DNA of 64,000 nucleotides from Rhodopirellula halodulae (GTDB lineage: Bacteria > Planctomycetota > Planctomycetia > Pirellulales > Pirellulaceae), in the NCBI RefSeq assembly GCF_020966775.1, contig NZ_JAJKFV010000030.1:248001-312000 (forward strand). Direction: 5' to 3'. A model generated the notes under the pieces. It made no database searches. It saw only the letters and a list, made by a program, of their open reading frames with translations, and had not been told where the DNA came from. The translations under genes were made by a program, and so were the position numbers. Below are positions 10,126 to 18,062 of this stretch, one piece after another. Numbering within the stretch: position 1 is the stretch's first letter; the number at the start of each line of letters is the position of its first letter.

Positions 10126-12738
10126 ATGCTTCGATTCTCAGTTGCTCTGACCATCGCTCTTGTCACCACTTCCTGTTTCCCTGCGGTGGCCTTTGCGCAA
10201 AAGAACAAGAAGAACAACGCCAAGGACGAGTTGAAACTGGAGGACCTCTTCCCTGAAAAGAGTCTCTTTGGCCCCTCCGCCCGACGACCAGAATTTTCTG
10301 CCGACGGACGCTACGCCGCCTACCTATATCGCCCCTTCAATGAACGCCGGCATGGCAATGACCTTTGGGTGTATGACTTCGAGAAAAGAAAAACGAAGCG
10401 GATCACCGACATCGGGATGATGTCCGAGTTCCAGCGATCATCGCGGATTGTGATCGAAGACCGCCTGAAGAAGCACAAGGATGACTCGGATGAGGACGAC
10501 GAGAAGTCAGACAAACTAACTGGCTCCGACAAAGAGGAAGGTGAAACGAACGACGACGGTGAGGATGCCGAAGAGGACGAAGCTGAAAAGACGGAAGAGG
10601 AACTGCAGGCAGAGCGGGAGATCTATTTGAACGTGTCGGACAAAGACGCCGACGACGAATACGCCCCGGTCTACTCTGGGATCGCTTCGTTTCAATGGCA
10701 CCCGACGGAGAACCGCTTGCTGCTGATTTCCGAGGGGGATGTTTACCTCATCAAGGATCTCGAAAGCCCAGAACCTGTTCGCCTGACCAAAACCGACGAG
10801 CGCGAGTCACAAGTCGCCTTTCTGCCGGACGGTTCCGGCTACACCGTGCGGCGCGACAACGCGGTCCTACGGTTCACCTTCGGCGAACACCTCGTCGAAC
10901 AACTCAGCCCAAAATTGCCCTCGGGCGAGAATCTAAGTCGCTACGAGATCAGCCCAGACGGCAAACGCATGGTCCTGGTCAGCCGAACGAAAGACTCATC
11001 CGCTGGCCGCACCGTGGACATCATTCGCTATCGCGATCGATTTGCCAAATCGGACCGTGTTTCGCGAACGGTTTCCGACGACGAAGTCAAACCGCAAACC
11101 ATCAAGGTTTACCTGTTCGAGTTCGACGTCGCGGAAACCGAGCAGGCCGATTTGATTCAAATCTTCGAAGAGACCATCGACGAACCACGGGACATCATCA
11201 GTTCGCCCCATTGGTCGCTGGACAACGAACAAGTGACGTTCTGTTTCTTTGACCAAGAGAACGCGGAAGTTCAGATCCTGCTCTCGAAGTGGCCCTCGGG
11301 TGAAGAGCTGGCCGCGGCGACCAAGAATGCGAAACGCGAACGCCAAAAAGAATTCCAGAAGGACATGTCCGAAGCCAAGAAGAAGGACAAAGAAGACCGG
11401 ACCCCTGGTCGTCGAGGCCCCCGCGGCGGTTCCACTGCCGCACCAGAACGACTGAAGATCGAAGCGAAGACGGTTTACCTGTTCAAGCACTACGGCGGCC
11501 CCAACACGCCATCGATGGTTTCTCCCGATTTCGCGGGCGACAACCAGTCGATCGTGTTCATCAGCGAACAGAGCGGTTTCCGCCATGTCCATCTTCTCGA
11601 TCCGCTCTATGAAAGCGTTCGACAATTGACCAGCGGACGCTATGAGGTTTATCCGATTCGACTGTCCGATGATCACACCCAACTGTTCGTCACAGCATCC
11701 AAAGAATCGGCGGCCCAGCAAATGGTTTACGTGCTGGATCTCGAAGACGGCGAGCTGACACGCCTCAATAAGAAGGATGGCAACTTCACCGACGTTGCGA
11801 TTAGCAATGACGGGAAACGGATGATCGGAAACCACGTCACCTATGGTGAGTTGACCGAACTGATCGCCCAGAACGAAAAGAAAAAGGTCACCCGAATCAC
11901 GGACTCGCATCCTGAGAAGACGAAGTCGCTGATCGCGGTCGAGCCGGAATTCTTTGATTACGAGAACCGACACGGACACACCATCTCCGGCATGATGTTT
12001 AAACCGAAGGGATGGAAAAAGCGTGACAAACACCCGCTGCTGATCTATGTCTATGGCGGCCCTCTCGGCAATCGTCACAGCGTCCACGACGGCAGCTACA
12101 GCCCCGACGGATACTTTTTCCAAATGTACATGGCCCAGAAGCACGGTTATGTCACGATTGTCGTGGATCCCCGTGGACAATCCGGCTACGGCGGACTGTT
12201 TGAGAAATCAAACTACGAACAAGTTGGCAAGCCACAGGTCGAGGATCTCGTCGACGGCGTCAGATTCATGACCGAGAATTTCAACATCGACGACCAGCGA
12301 GTTGCCATCTATGGCTGGAGTTTCGGCGGTTTTCAGACCCAAATGTGCCTGTACACCGAGCCCGATGTGTTCCAAGTCGGCATGGCCGGTGCCGGACCAA
12401 CGCAGTGGGAAAACTACAACTCCTGGTACACAACCGGCACGGTCGGCCCGTCACGAAAAGGCACACCGGACCAAGAGAAATATTCTTTGGTGCCGCTGGC
12501 GAAAAATCTGGAGGGCAAGCTCCTGTTGGTTCACGGCATGGAAGACACCAACGTTCTCTTCCAAGACACCATGGCGGTCTACCGGGCACTGCTGAAGGCT
12601 GGCAAGGAAACCAACGTCGAGTTGTTCTTGGACCCAACCGGCGGCCACGGTCTCGGCGGCGATGTCAAACGACTGGGCCGCATGCGGAAGTACGAAGAGT
12701 TCCTTCTTCGAACGATCGGCTCTGGCGAGAGCGACTGA
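10126..12738 (+). CDS. Secreted S9 family (DPP IV/prolyl oligopeptidase-type) serine peptidase
   Basis: 870 residues from the ATG at 10126, chosen because it begins a clear signal peptide (hydrophobic residues 4-23, cleavage after AVAFA); the open frame extends upstream but without coding character. An N-terminal beta-propeller (about 40-600) precedes an alpha/beta-hydrolase domain. The catalytic triad is visible: Ser732 in GWSFGG, Asp807 in HGMEDTNV, His841 in GGHG. It should cleave short peptides from their N-terminus in the periplasm or outside the cell. Two low-complexity inserts stand out: a very acidic Asp/Glu stretch (about 123-165) and a Lys/Arg-rich one (about 402-445). Both probably form loops on the propeller. 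Confidence 0.93.
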   Translation: MLRFSVALTIALVTTSCFPAVAFAQKNKKNNAKDELKLEDLFPEKSLFGPSARRPEFSADGRYAAYLYRPFNERRHGNDLWVYDFEKRKTKRITDIGMMSEFQRSSRIVIEDRLKKHKDDSDEDDEKSDKLTGSDKEEGETNDDGEDAEEDEAEKTEEELQAEREIYLNVSDKDADDEYAPVYSGIASFQWHPTENRLLLISEGDVYLIKDLESPEPVRLTKTDERESQVAFLPDGSGYTVRRDNAVLRFTFGEHLVEQLSPKLPSGENLSRYEISPDGKRMVLVSRTKDSSAGRTVDIIRYRDRFAKSDRVSRTVSDDEVKPQTIKVYLFEFDVAETEQADLIQIFEETIDEPRDIISSPHWSLDNEQVTFCFFDQENAEVQILLSKWPSGEELAAATKNAKRERQKEFQKDMSEAKKKDKEDRTPGRRGPRGGSTAAPERLKIEAKTVYLFKHYGGPNTPSMVSPDFAGDNQSIVFISEQSGFRHVHLLDPLYESVRQLTSGRYEVYPIRLSDDHTQLFVTASKESAAQQMVYVLDLEDGELTRLNKKDGNFTDVAISNDGKRMIGNHVTYGELTELIAQNEKKKVTRITDSHPEKTKSLIAVEPEFFDYENRHGHTISGMMFKPKGWKKRDKHPLLIYVYGGPLGNRHSVHDGSYSPDGYFFQMYMAQKHGYVTIVVDPRGQSGYGGLFEKSNYEQVGKPQVEDLVDGVRFMTENFNIDDQRVAIYGWSFGGFQTQMCLYTEPDVFQVGMAGAGPTQWENYNSWYTTGTVGPSRKGTPDQEKYSLVPLAKNLEGKLLLVHGMEDTNVLFQDTMAVYRALLKAGKETNVELFLDPTGGHGLGGDVKRLGRMRKYEEFLLRTIGSGESD

Positions 12739-12740
12739 AT

Positions 12741-12873
12741 CGAGCGAAGCCTAGATAGCGTAGAACATTTGTCCCCAAATGTTTGCGTTGCTGCGTGGAT
12801 TCGTCGAAGAGCGAGACGCGGATGGTTGGCAGGCGGACTTGGTGAAGCAACGGGGCTTGGCGGGGGAGAATTG
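12741..12873 (+). repeat. Direct repeat copy 1 (about 133 bp)
   Basis: This stretch is repeated without gaps 202 bases downstream with only a few substitutions, apart from a short divergent patch just before the palindrome. It starts with CGAGCGAAGC, contains the palindrome at 12764-12783 and ends at GAGAATTGC. Confidence 0.8.
12764..12783. repeat. REP-like palindrome, type A, copy 1
   Basis: A perfect 8-bp stem AACATTTG / CAAATGTT closes a TCCC loop. It is identical to the palindrome at 12966-12985 and closely related to the one at 12881-12902 in the opposite orientation. Confidence 0.75.
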
Positions 12874-12880
12874 CCCGGCG

Positions 12881-12902
12881 GAACAGTTGGGGACAACTGT
12901 TC
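12881..12902. repeat. REP-like palindrome, type B
   Basis: A perfect 9-bp stem GAACAGTTG / CAACTGTTC closes a GGGA loop. Read on the minus strand it matches the type A palindrome except for one paired change (T-A to G-C), a compensatory substitution that keeps the stem. It sits between the two type A copies. Confidence 0.75.
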
Positions 12903-12942
12903 GACTCTGATGCCGTGGATTGCCTGATTTACGCTTCGCCCA

Positions 12943-13075
12943 CGAGCGAAGCTCGGAAAGAGTAGAACATTTGTCCCCAAATGTTTGCGTGGCTGCGTGG
13001 ATTCGTCGAAGAGCGAGACGCGGACGGTTGACAGGCGGACTTGGTGAAGCAACGGGCTCAGCGGTGGAGAATTGC
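12943..13075 (+). repeat. Direct repeat copy 2 (about 133 bp)
   Basis: Second copy of the unit at 12741-12873, offset exactly 202 bases. It keeps the same palindrome (12966-12985) and the following stretch beginning TGCGTGGATTCGTCGAAG. The two copies together look like a duplicated REP-type element. Confidence 0.8.
12966..12985. repeat. REP-like palindrome, type A, copy 2
   Basis: Same perfect 8-bp stem and TCCC loop as at 12764-12783, inside the second direct-repeat copy. Confidence 0.75.
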
Positions 13076-13298
13076 TTTCGGGGCCTAGGAGTGTTGAGGT
13101 TTCGATGCTGCGGTCGGTGAGTTTGGACAACGTTTTTGCTGGTGACACATTGTGACTGACGGCGTTGACGAAGCGGGTTGTGAGGCTTGGGGTTCCTGAG
13201 GGACGGTTGGCGTGGTGAAAGAGTGAGCGAGGTTGGGGACTGGTGAATTTGTGTTGGAGTTTAAGGCGTTTTGTTGCGCATGTGCCCCTCTCCCCCGA

Positions 13299-13325
13299 CC
13301 CCTCTCCCCGAAGCGGGGCGAGGGG
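13299..13325. repeat. GC-rich hairpin repeat
   Basis: A 12-nt arm CCCCTCTCCCCG and its near-complement CGGGGCGAGGGG (one mismatch) enclose the 3-nt loop AAG. A further CCCCTCTCCCCC lies just upstream. Such CCCTCTCCCC-type hairpins are common dispersed elements in many bacterial genomes. No T-run follows, so I do not call it a terminator. Confidence 0.6.
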
Positions 13326-13617
13326 AGCCAGTGTGTTTTCAAGGTGAAGTCTGGGTGTGGGTGTGTTCGATTGCGATGGCGGCGTCCAAGTTGCCTCGAT
13401 CGTCGTGGGCGTCATGCGAGGTTCGGTGCAAAGAATGGCTAACCGTGCCGTGTTTCTACATCGTTGCTCGCGGGCTAGACGCTGCTGCTCGATCCAACCG
13501 TTACGGCTCGGTGAACCTATCTGGCAGATGAAGAGCGACGAGAAGTGTCCGGTAGCTTGGCCACTTTTGGCCGAGAGCCTTGTAAGGTTGTCGTGATTGT
13601 TCCGTGACGCGCATCGG

Positions 13618-13644
13618 GGACGGGCAGGAGTGCCCATCCTACGA
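13618..13644 (-). repeat. Dispersed inverted repeat, copy 1
   Basis: Contains the stem GGGCA / TGCCC with loop GGAG. Read on the minus strand it carries the core GGATGGGCACTCCT, also found on the plus strand at 44594-44619. Both copies lie downstream of converging genes. Confidence 0.65.
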
Positions 13645-13737
13645 GTGCAGTTCGATGGAAAAGGCTTGGGGTGCGGGGACGGACGACGCATCATGGTTGA
13701 ATGCGTGCGAACTGCAGCAACTCAAACCATCAAGCGT

Positions 13738-14781
13738 TCATTCTGCCGTGGGAATCAAGAGCGATTCGGTGGTTTGGAGTTCGGGGCCGCCGCCTCGGTT
13801 GCCGCTTCCGGAGGCGGTGTAAAGAGTGTCGCCGATGGGGACGAGGCCGGTGCCGTGACGGCCTTGGTTCATCGAGGGCCATTGGGACCACCGCTTCGTC
13901 GCGGGATCGTAGACTTCCACCTCGGCGTGGGCGGATTTTTGCTCGCCACTTTCACCACATCCAACGACCAACAAACCGTCGACCGCGACGGTGCTGTTTC
14001 CGGCACGCAGCGTGGGCAGTCGGGGACATTCTTCCTCGGGGAGCCATTGGCCGGTTGCGAAATCATAGACATCAATGACGGCAATTGTTTGTGAGAACAC
14101 CGCGTTATCACGCTGTGAGGTGACACGACCTCCCGCGGCAAACAACCGATCGCCGATGATGGCGGCTTGGAAGTGATCTCGAGCGTGCGGTGCGTCGGCC
14201 AAAACTTCCCACCGCCCCGTCTTGGGATCGTATCGATCGAACCAGGGTTGGCACCCATCGACGTGCCCATTGGTGATGCCGCCAATCAAGTAAATCCAAC
14301 CATCGCGATACACTGCCCCGGCACCCCCGCGTCGACGTGTTTCTGGGATAGAGTGCACGAATTCAAAGCGGTCTTCGTTGGGGTGGTAAACCACGACTTT
14401 CTCAAGCGGCGTTTCCCTGGGATAACGACCGGTCATGGCACCCATCAAGTAAATCGCATCGTCAACCGCAACGCCTTGGAAGTGGTGCAGTTCCATCGGC
14501 GTTTCCGACTTCCGCGTCCAAGAGTTGTCGCTCGGATCAAACACATCGACCGGGTTGATGCGGCGTCCGCCCAACAAATAGACCTTGTTGCCGAAACCAA
14601 CCAACGCCGCTTCATGACGAGCCGTCGGAAATCCATTCGTCTCAACGTTCTGCCAGCCATCACTCGCCGAATCTTCGTTCGGTCGAGCCTCGCTTTGTGC
14701 GAAGACCGTCGGCTGTGTGGAAAGAATGAAAAGCGAGACGAAGACGGGAGCGACGAAACAAGAGTGCCGGCGGAGAATCAT
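13738..14781 (-). CDS. Secreted kelch-repeat protein
   Basis: 347 residues. The ATG at 14781 gives a good signal peptide ending TVFA-Q. A GTG at 14826 overlaps the xseA stop as GTGA and would add 15 residues before the same signal peptide, so coupled translation from there is possible. The body has about six kelch motifs (GG followed by Y/W pairs, for example YLLGGRRIN and LIGGITNG), forming a galactose-oxidase-like beta-propeller. Family members bind proteins or sugars outside the cytoplasm; I see no catalytic residues that define a reaction. It closes the sufU-sufS-xseA run, with no obvious link to Fe-S chemistry. Confidence 0.85.
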   Translation of the reverse strand: MILRRHSCFVAPVFVSLFILSTQPTVFAQSEARPNEDSASDGWQNVETNGFPTARHEAALVGFGNKVYLLGGRRINPVDVFDPSDNSWTRKSETPMELHHFQGVAVDDAIYLMGAMTGRYPRETPLEKVVVYHPNEDRFEFVHSIPETRRRGGAGAVYRDGWIYLIGGITNGHVDGCQPWFDRYDPKTGRWEVLADAPHARDHFQAAIIGDRLFAAGGRVTSQRDNAVFSQTIAVIDVYDFATGQWLPEEECPRLPTLRAGNSTVAVDGLLVVGCGESGEQKSAHAEVEVYDPATKRWSQWPSMNQGRHGTGLVPIGDTLYTASGSGNRGGGPELQTTESLLIPTAE

Positions 14782-14822
14782 GGTGAGGAGCTTGTTGAAT
14801 GGATGATGGCAGGAGGCGTCGT

Positions 14823-16115
14823 TCACTCCGTGTGAGTGACGGTAGAGCGAATTTCGCCCGAGGACACGCGTGTTCGAAGTTGGTCGCCAATTTGAATGTC
14901 GTCGGCTGATCGCACGACCTCACCCTTCTCATTTTGGGTGACGCTGTAGCCGCGAGCGAGCACGGCGAGTGGCGAAAGAGCCGATTGGGCAGCGGCGACC
15001 GTTGCGAGTCTTGCTTGGGCCACCTCCAATCGTCGACGGATGGCGGTCAGTCCACGTTCGTCCCAATCATCAATTTCGCGGCTGCGATCGTGAACCAGTT
15101 CGAACGGGTTTTGAAACACGGGACGAGATTCCCAAGACTGCAACCGCATCCGGTCGGACTCGATCCGTCGAAACAGACCGGTGGTCATTCGCAGACGCAA
15201 GTTATCCAAGGCGGCCGCCATCGCGTCACGGTCGGGCAACACTCGAGACGCAGCATCCGTGGGAGTGAGCGCTCGCACATCGGCGACCAAATCCGCGAGG
15301 GTCACGTCGATCTCGTGCCCGACCGCGGACACCGTCGGGATCCGCGAAGCCGCGATGGCTCGCACCAAGGCTTCTTCGTTGAACGACCACAGATCTTCCA
15401 ACGAACCTCCGCCGCGAGACACGATCAACACGTCGGGTCGCGGCTGGAGACGATGAGCCGCTCGCATGCCGTCGATGATCGATTCGACGCTGCCGGGGCC
15501 TTGGACGCTGGCGGGAATCAAGACAATCTCGACACCCGCATGACGCTGCGCGGCGGCTTGCAAGAAGTCTTGTATCGCGGCTCCGGTGGGGCTGGTCACG
15601 ATCGCGATTTTTCGTGGCACGCGCGGCAGCAACCGTTTGCGATCTGGATCGAACAGCCCTTCTGCGTCGAGTTTGGCCTGCAATTGGGCAAACGCGATCT
15701 GAAGGGCTCCCATGCCTTGCGGTTGACATTTCCGCACGACGATTTGGTAGGAGCCTCGCGCGGCGTAGACCTCCACGTTTCCCATGCAGAGCACGCTCTG
15801 ACCGTCATCCAGCTCAAACGGCAGACGCTCGGCAACACTGCGCCACATCACGCCCCGAATCTGCGCGTGGTCGTCCTTGAGCGTGAAGTAGAGGTGTCCG
15901 CTGCGAGGGCGTGCGATGTCCGTGATTTCACCGGCGACCCAAACGGATGAGAACCCCGTCTCCACCGTCGACTTGATTTGTCGCGTCAACTCGGTGATCG
16001 AAAGTGCATCGTCGCTGGAGGAAGCGGCACGTTTCTTTCGAACGGTCTTTTTCTTCTTGGCCGGAGCAGGCTCGTCGTCCGAATCAAACAACGAGAATTG
16101 CATGTTGTCGCTCAT
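14823..16115 (-). CDS. xseA: Exodeoxyribonuclease VII large subunit
   Basis: 430 residues from the ATG at 16115, which overlaps the sufS stop as ATGA; the frame is open further upstream but only across sufS. An N-terminal OB-fold (starting SITELTRQIK, about 38-140) is followed by the catalytic region with signature ASPTGAAIQDFL and the SRGGGSLEDLWSFNEE block. It degrades single-stranded DNA to oligonucleotides together with the small subunit XseB, which is not encoded nearby. A Lys/Arg-rich patch near residues 17-31 is a lineage-specific N-terminal extension. Confidence 0.95.
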   Translation of the reverse strand: MSDNMQFSLFDSDDEPAPAKKKKTVRKKRAASSSDDALSITELTRQIKSTVETGFSSVWVAGEITDIARPRSGHLYFTLKDDHAQIRGVMWRSVAERLPFELDDGQSVLCMGNVEVYAARGSYQIVVRKCQPQGMGALQIAFAQLQAKLDAEGLFDPDRKRLLPRVPRKIAIVTSPTGAAIQDFLQAAAQRHAGVEIVLIPASVQGPGSVESIIDGMRAAHRLQPRPDVLIVSRGGGSLEDLWSFNEEALVRAIAASRIPTVSAVGHEIDVTLADLVADVRALTPTDAASRVLPDRDAMAAALDNLRLRMTTGLFRRIESDRMRLQSWESRPVFQNPFELVHDRSREIDDWDERGLTAIRRRLEVAQARLATVAAAQSALSPLAVLARGYSVTQNEKGEVVRSADDIQIGDQLRTRVSSGEIRSTVTHTE

Positions 16116-17407
16116 GAGCCGGAGCGGCTTTTTCGCGAACGTCGTCGCCGGCCTCGTTTGGCAAAGCGATTTCGAACATCCGCCACGGCCTGCAAGAACA
16201 CGTCGACTTCTTCCATGGTGTTGTACAAGTAGCAACTTGCACGTGACGTTGCGGTCACATTGAGGGCATGGTGAAGCGGCATGGTGCAGTGGTGACCGGC
16301 CCGAACGGCGACGCCCCGGCTGTCTAAAAACTGCGAAACATCGTGAGCGTGAATGCCTTCGACGGTGAAACTGTTGATGCCGCCTTTGTGTTCCGGTGTG
16401 GGGCCGATGACACGAACGCCGTCGATGTCACGCAAGCCCGCATCGGCCTTGGCACCGAGAGCACGTTCGTGCTGATGAATGTTTTCCAGTCCAACGGATT
16501 GCAAGTATTCAACCGCGGCACCGAGGCCGATGGCTTCGACAATGGGAGGCGTGCCGGCTTCGAACTTTTCAGGCAAGGCGTGGGTGGTGAAGCCTTCCGT
16601 GGTGACCGTTTGGATCATGCCACCTCCGCCCAGGAACGGAGGCATTTGGTCCAACAGGTCTTCACGTCCCCAGAGGACTCCAATTCCGGTGGGGCCGCAC
16701 ACTTTGTGGCCGCTGAACACAAGGAAGTCCGCGTCCCACTGCGTCACATCGATCGGTGCGTGCGGTGCGGCCTGTGCGGCGTCGATCAGAACGGTTGCAC
16801 CGGCGTCATGAGCCATCGTGGTCCAACGTTGCACGGGATATTCCGTGCCCAACGTGTTACTGGCGGCACCGAAAGCAAACAGTTTCGGTTGGTGGTTTTG
16901 CAGAGCGGATGCCACCGCGTCATCCGTGATCAAATAATCATCGTCGAGAGAAATGAACTCGACCTTGCACCCAGTACGCTCGGCCAGTTGGTGCCAGGGA
17001 ACGATGTTGGCGTGGTGCTCGCTGATCAGCAGCAAAATGACATCGCCCGCCGATAGATTCTGATCGCCCCAAGTTCTCGCGACGGTGTTGATTGCCGCCG
17101 TCGTTCCCGCGGTGAAGATGACTTCGTGCGTGGAGGTGGCGCAGAGAAAATCGGCGACTTGTTGCCGAGCTTTTTCGTAGGCCTCGGTCGACGCTTCGCT
17201 GAGCGCATGAATGCCGCGATGGACATTGCTGTAATATTCGCGATAGCACGTGTTCATCGCATCCAGCACGCAATTGGGATGCTGGGTGCTGGCAGCGTTG
17301 TCCAGATAGATCAGCGGTTGACCACTGGGCGTGCGTGTTTGCAAGACGGGAAAGTCGGCTCGGATTTTCGCAACGTCCAACGGAGGATTGGAAACCGATT
17401 GCGTCAC
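16112..17407 (-). CDS. sufS: Cysteine desulfurase, SufS type
   Basis: 431 residues, GTG start at 17407 overlapping the sufU stop as GTGA. It takes sulfur from cysteine, leaving alanine, and passes it to the adjacent SufU scaffold for Fe-S cluster assembly. The PLP-binding lysine is Lys235 (FSGHKVCGPTG), the PLP-contacting segment is near ISEHHANIVPW, and the persulfide cysteine is Cys374 in RAGHHCTMP. The length fits the SufS group apart from a basic tail (about 410-431, rich in Arg and Ser) that also encodes the start of xseA. SufBCD genes are not in the window. Confidence 0.95.
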   Translation of the reverse strand: MTQSVSNPPLDVAKIRADFPVLQTRTPSGQPLIYLDNAASTQHPNCVLDAMNTCYREYYSNVHRGIHALSEASTEAYEKARQQVADFLCATSTHEVIFTAGTTAAINTVARTWGDQNLSAGDVILLLISEHHANIVPWHQLAERTGCKVEFISLDDDYLITDDAVASALQNHQPKLFAFGAASNTLGTEYPVQRWTTMAHDAGATVLIDAAQAAPHAPIDVTQWDADFLVFSGHKVCGPTGIGVLWGREDLLDQMPPFLGGGGMIQTVTTEGFTTHALPEKFEAGTPPIVEAIGLGAAVEYLQSVGLENIHQHERALGAKADAGLRDIDGVRVIGPTPEHKGGINSFTVEGIHAHDVSQFLDSRGVAVRAGHHCTMPLHHALNVTATSRASCYLYNTMEEVDVFLQAVADVRNRFAKRGRRRRSRKSRSGS

Positions 17408-17838
17408 TGTTCTTCCCCAAGTGAAGGTCCGCCCGGAGCAGCCGTTTCACCGTCCTCGTTCAGGGGCGAGTGCAAAGCGGTCTGCAGAATCTTCCACGAC
17501 AGCAAGCAACATTTTTGACGGTTGGGAGTCAGCTTGGGACCAAAAAGTTCCAGCATCTGTTCCGCCGTGAAGGCTTTGACTTCGTCGATCGTTTTGCCTT
17601 CCATTTCCTCGATCAGCATCGAAGCCGACGCTTGGCTGATCACGCATCCTTCGCCTTCGAACCACGCTTCCGAAACCTTGTTCTTATCGTCCAAACGCAG
17701 CGTGATGACAATGCTGTCGCCGCACAGCGGGTTTTTGCCCTGGTGCATGTGGCTGGCGTTTTCCAAGGTGCCACGATGATACGGATCTTCGTAGTGATCC
17801 AGCACGTGCTCTTCGTAGATGTCCTGCTCGTTCGGCAT
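17404..17838 (-). CDS. sufU: Fe-S cluster scaffold / sulfur-transfer protein, SufU type
   Basis: 144 residues from the ATG at 17838; a TTG two codons upstream is in frame but less likely. The SufU/IscU fold is shown by Cys39-Gly-Asp41, Cys65 in EGEGCVIS, and Cys110-Cys111 near the C-terminus. Together Cys39, Asp41, Cys65 and one Cys of the last pair bind zinc or the nascent cluster. SufU receives sulfur from SufS, encoded directly downstream with a 4-nt overlap, so the two are translated together. A Glu/Pro/Gly-rich tail follows residue 125. Confidence 0.93.
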   Translation of the reverse strand: MPNEQDIYEEHVLDHYEDPYHRGTLENASHMHQGKNPLCGDSIVITLRLDDKNKVSEAWFEGEGCVISQASASMLIEEMEGKTIDEVKAFTAEQMLELFGPKLTPNRQKCCLLSWKILQTALHSPLNEDGETAAPGGPSLGEEQ

Positions 17839-18014
17839 GTTCAATGCTTTGCGTGTTTCAGTTGTTCGTATGCTCCGCCGACGCCGTCGCGAGATCGGGA
17901 ACGGTGTGCTGCACGAGGCAGACTCCGGTTCGATGCAAAATGGCTCGCGAAATGCCGTCGGTTTCTATTTAACTCTATGCGAGTTGTCAAAAAAGGGAAG
18001 CGGGCACCACCGAG

Positions 18015-18042
18015 CGTTTTGTCGCAGTTTCGCGGCAAAACG
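18015..18042. repeat. Inverted repeat upstream of sufU
   Basis: An 11-bp stem (CGTTTTGTCGC with GCGGCAAAACG, one G-T wobble) closes the loop AGTTTC, in the gap between sufU and the polysaccharide deacetylase gene. A third half-copy (CGTTTTGCGGG) follows at 18045-18055. No T-run follows on either strand, so it may be an operator or mRNA structure rather than a terminator. Confidence 0.5.
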
Positions 18043-18062
18043 ACCGTTTTGCGGGCGATTCG

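Larger units (their letters stand above)
12739..13737. other. Gene-free repeat block between convergent genes (999 bp)
   Basis: The space between the S9 peptidase and the kelch gene holds a long direct repeat, three REP-like palindromes, a GC-rich hairpin and one copy of a dispersed inverted repeat, each listed separately. Open frames crossing it on either strand merely translate the repeats and show no domain. Confidence 0.7.

Noticed and set aside
10996..12180. 394-residue minus-strand frame antisense to the S9 peptidase
   Set aside because: Long antisense frames are common opposite GC-rich genes; no motif, while the plus strand has a full catalytic triad.
12741..13075. CRISPR array
   Set aside because: Only two copies with a 202-base period and related sequence between them; no short, evenly spaced repeats and no cas genes.
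13299..13325. Terminator for the kelch or S9 gene
   Set aside because: Strong stem but no T-run on either side, and it lies hundreds of bases from both gene ends.
12579..13694. 371-residue minus-strand open frame across the repeat block
   Set aside because: It translates the REP-like repeats and overlaps the S9 gene antisense; the protein repeats only because the DNA does.
13597..14094. 165-residue plus-strand frame opposite the kelch gene end
   Set aside because: No domain and overlaps a well-supported gene and a dispersed repeat.
14934..15950. 338-residue plus-strand frame opposite xseA
   Set aside because: xseA has complete family signatures on the minus strand; this frame shows none.
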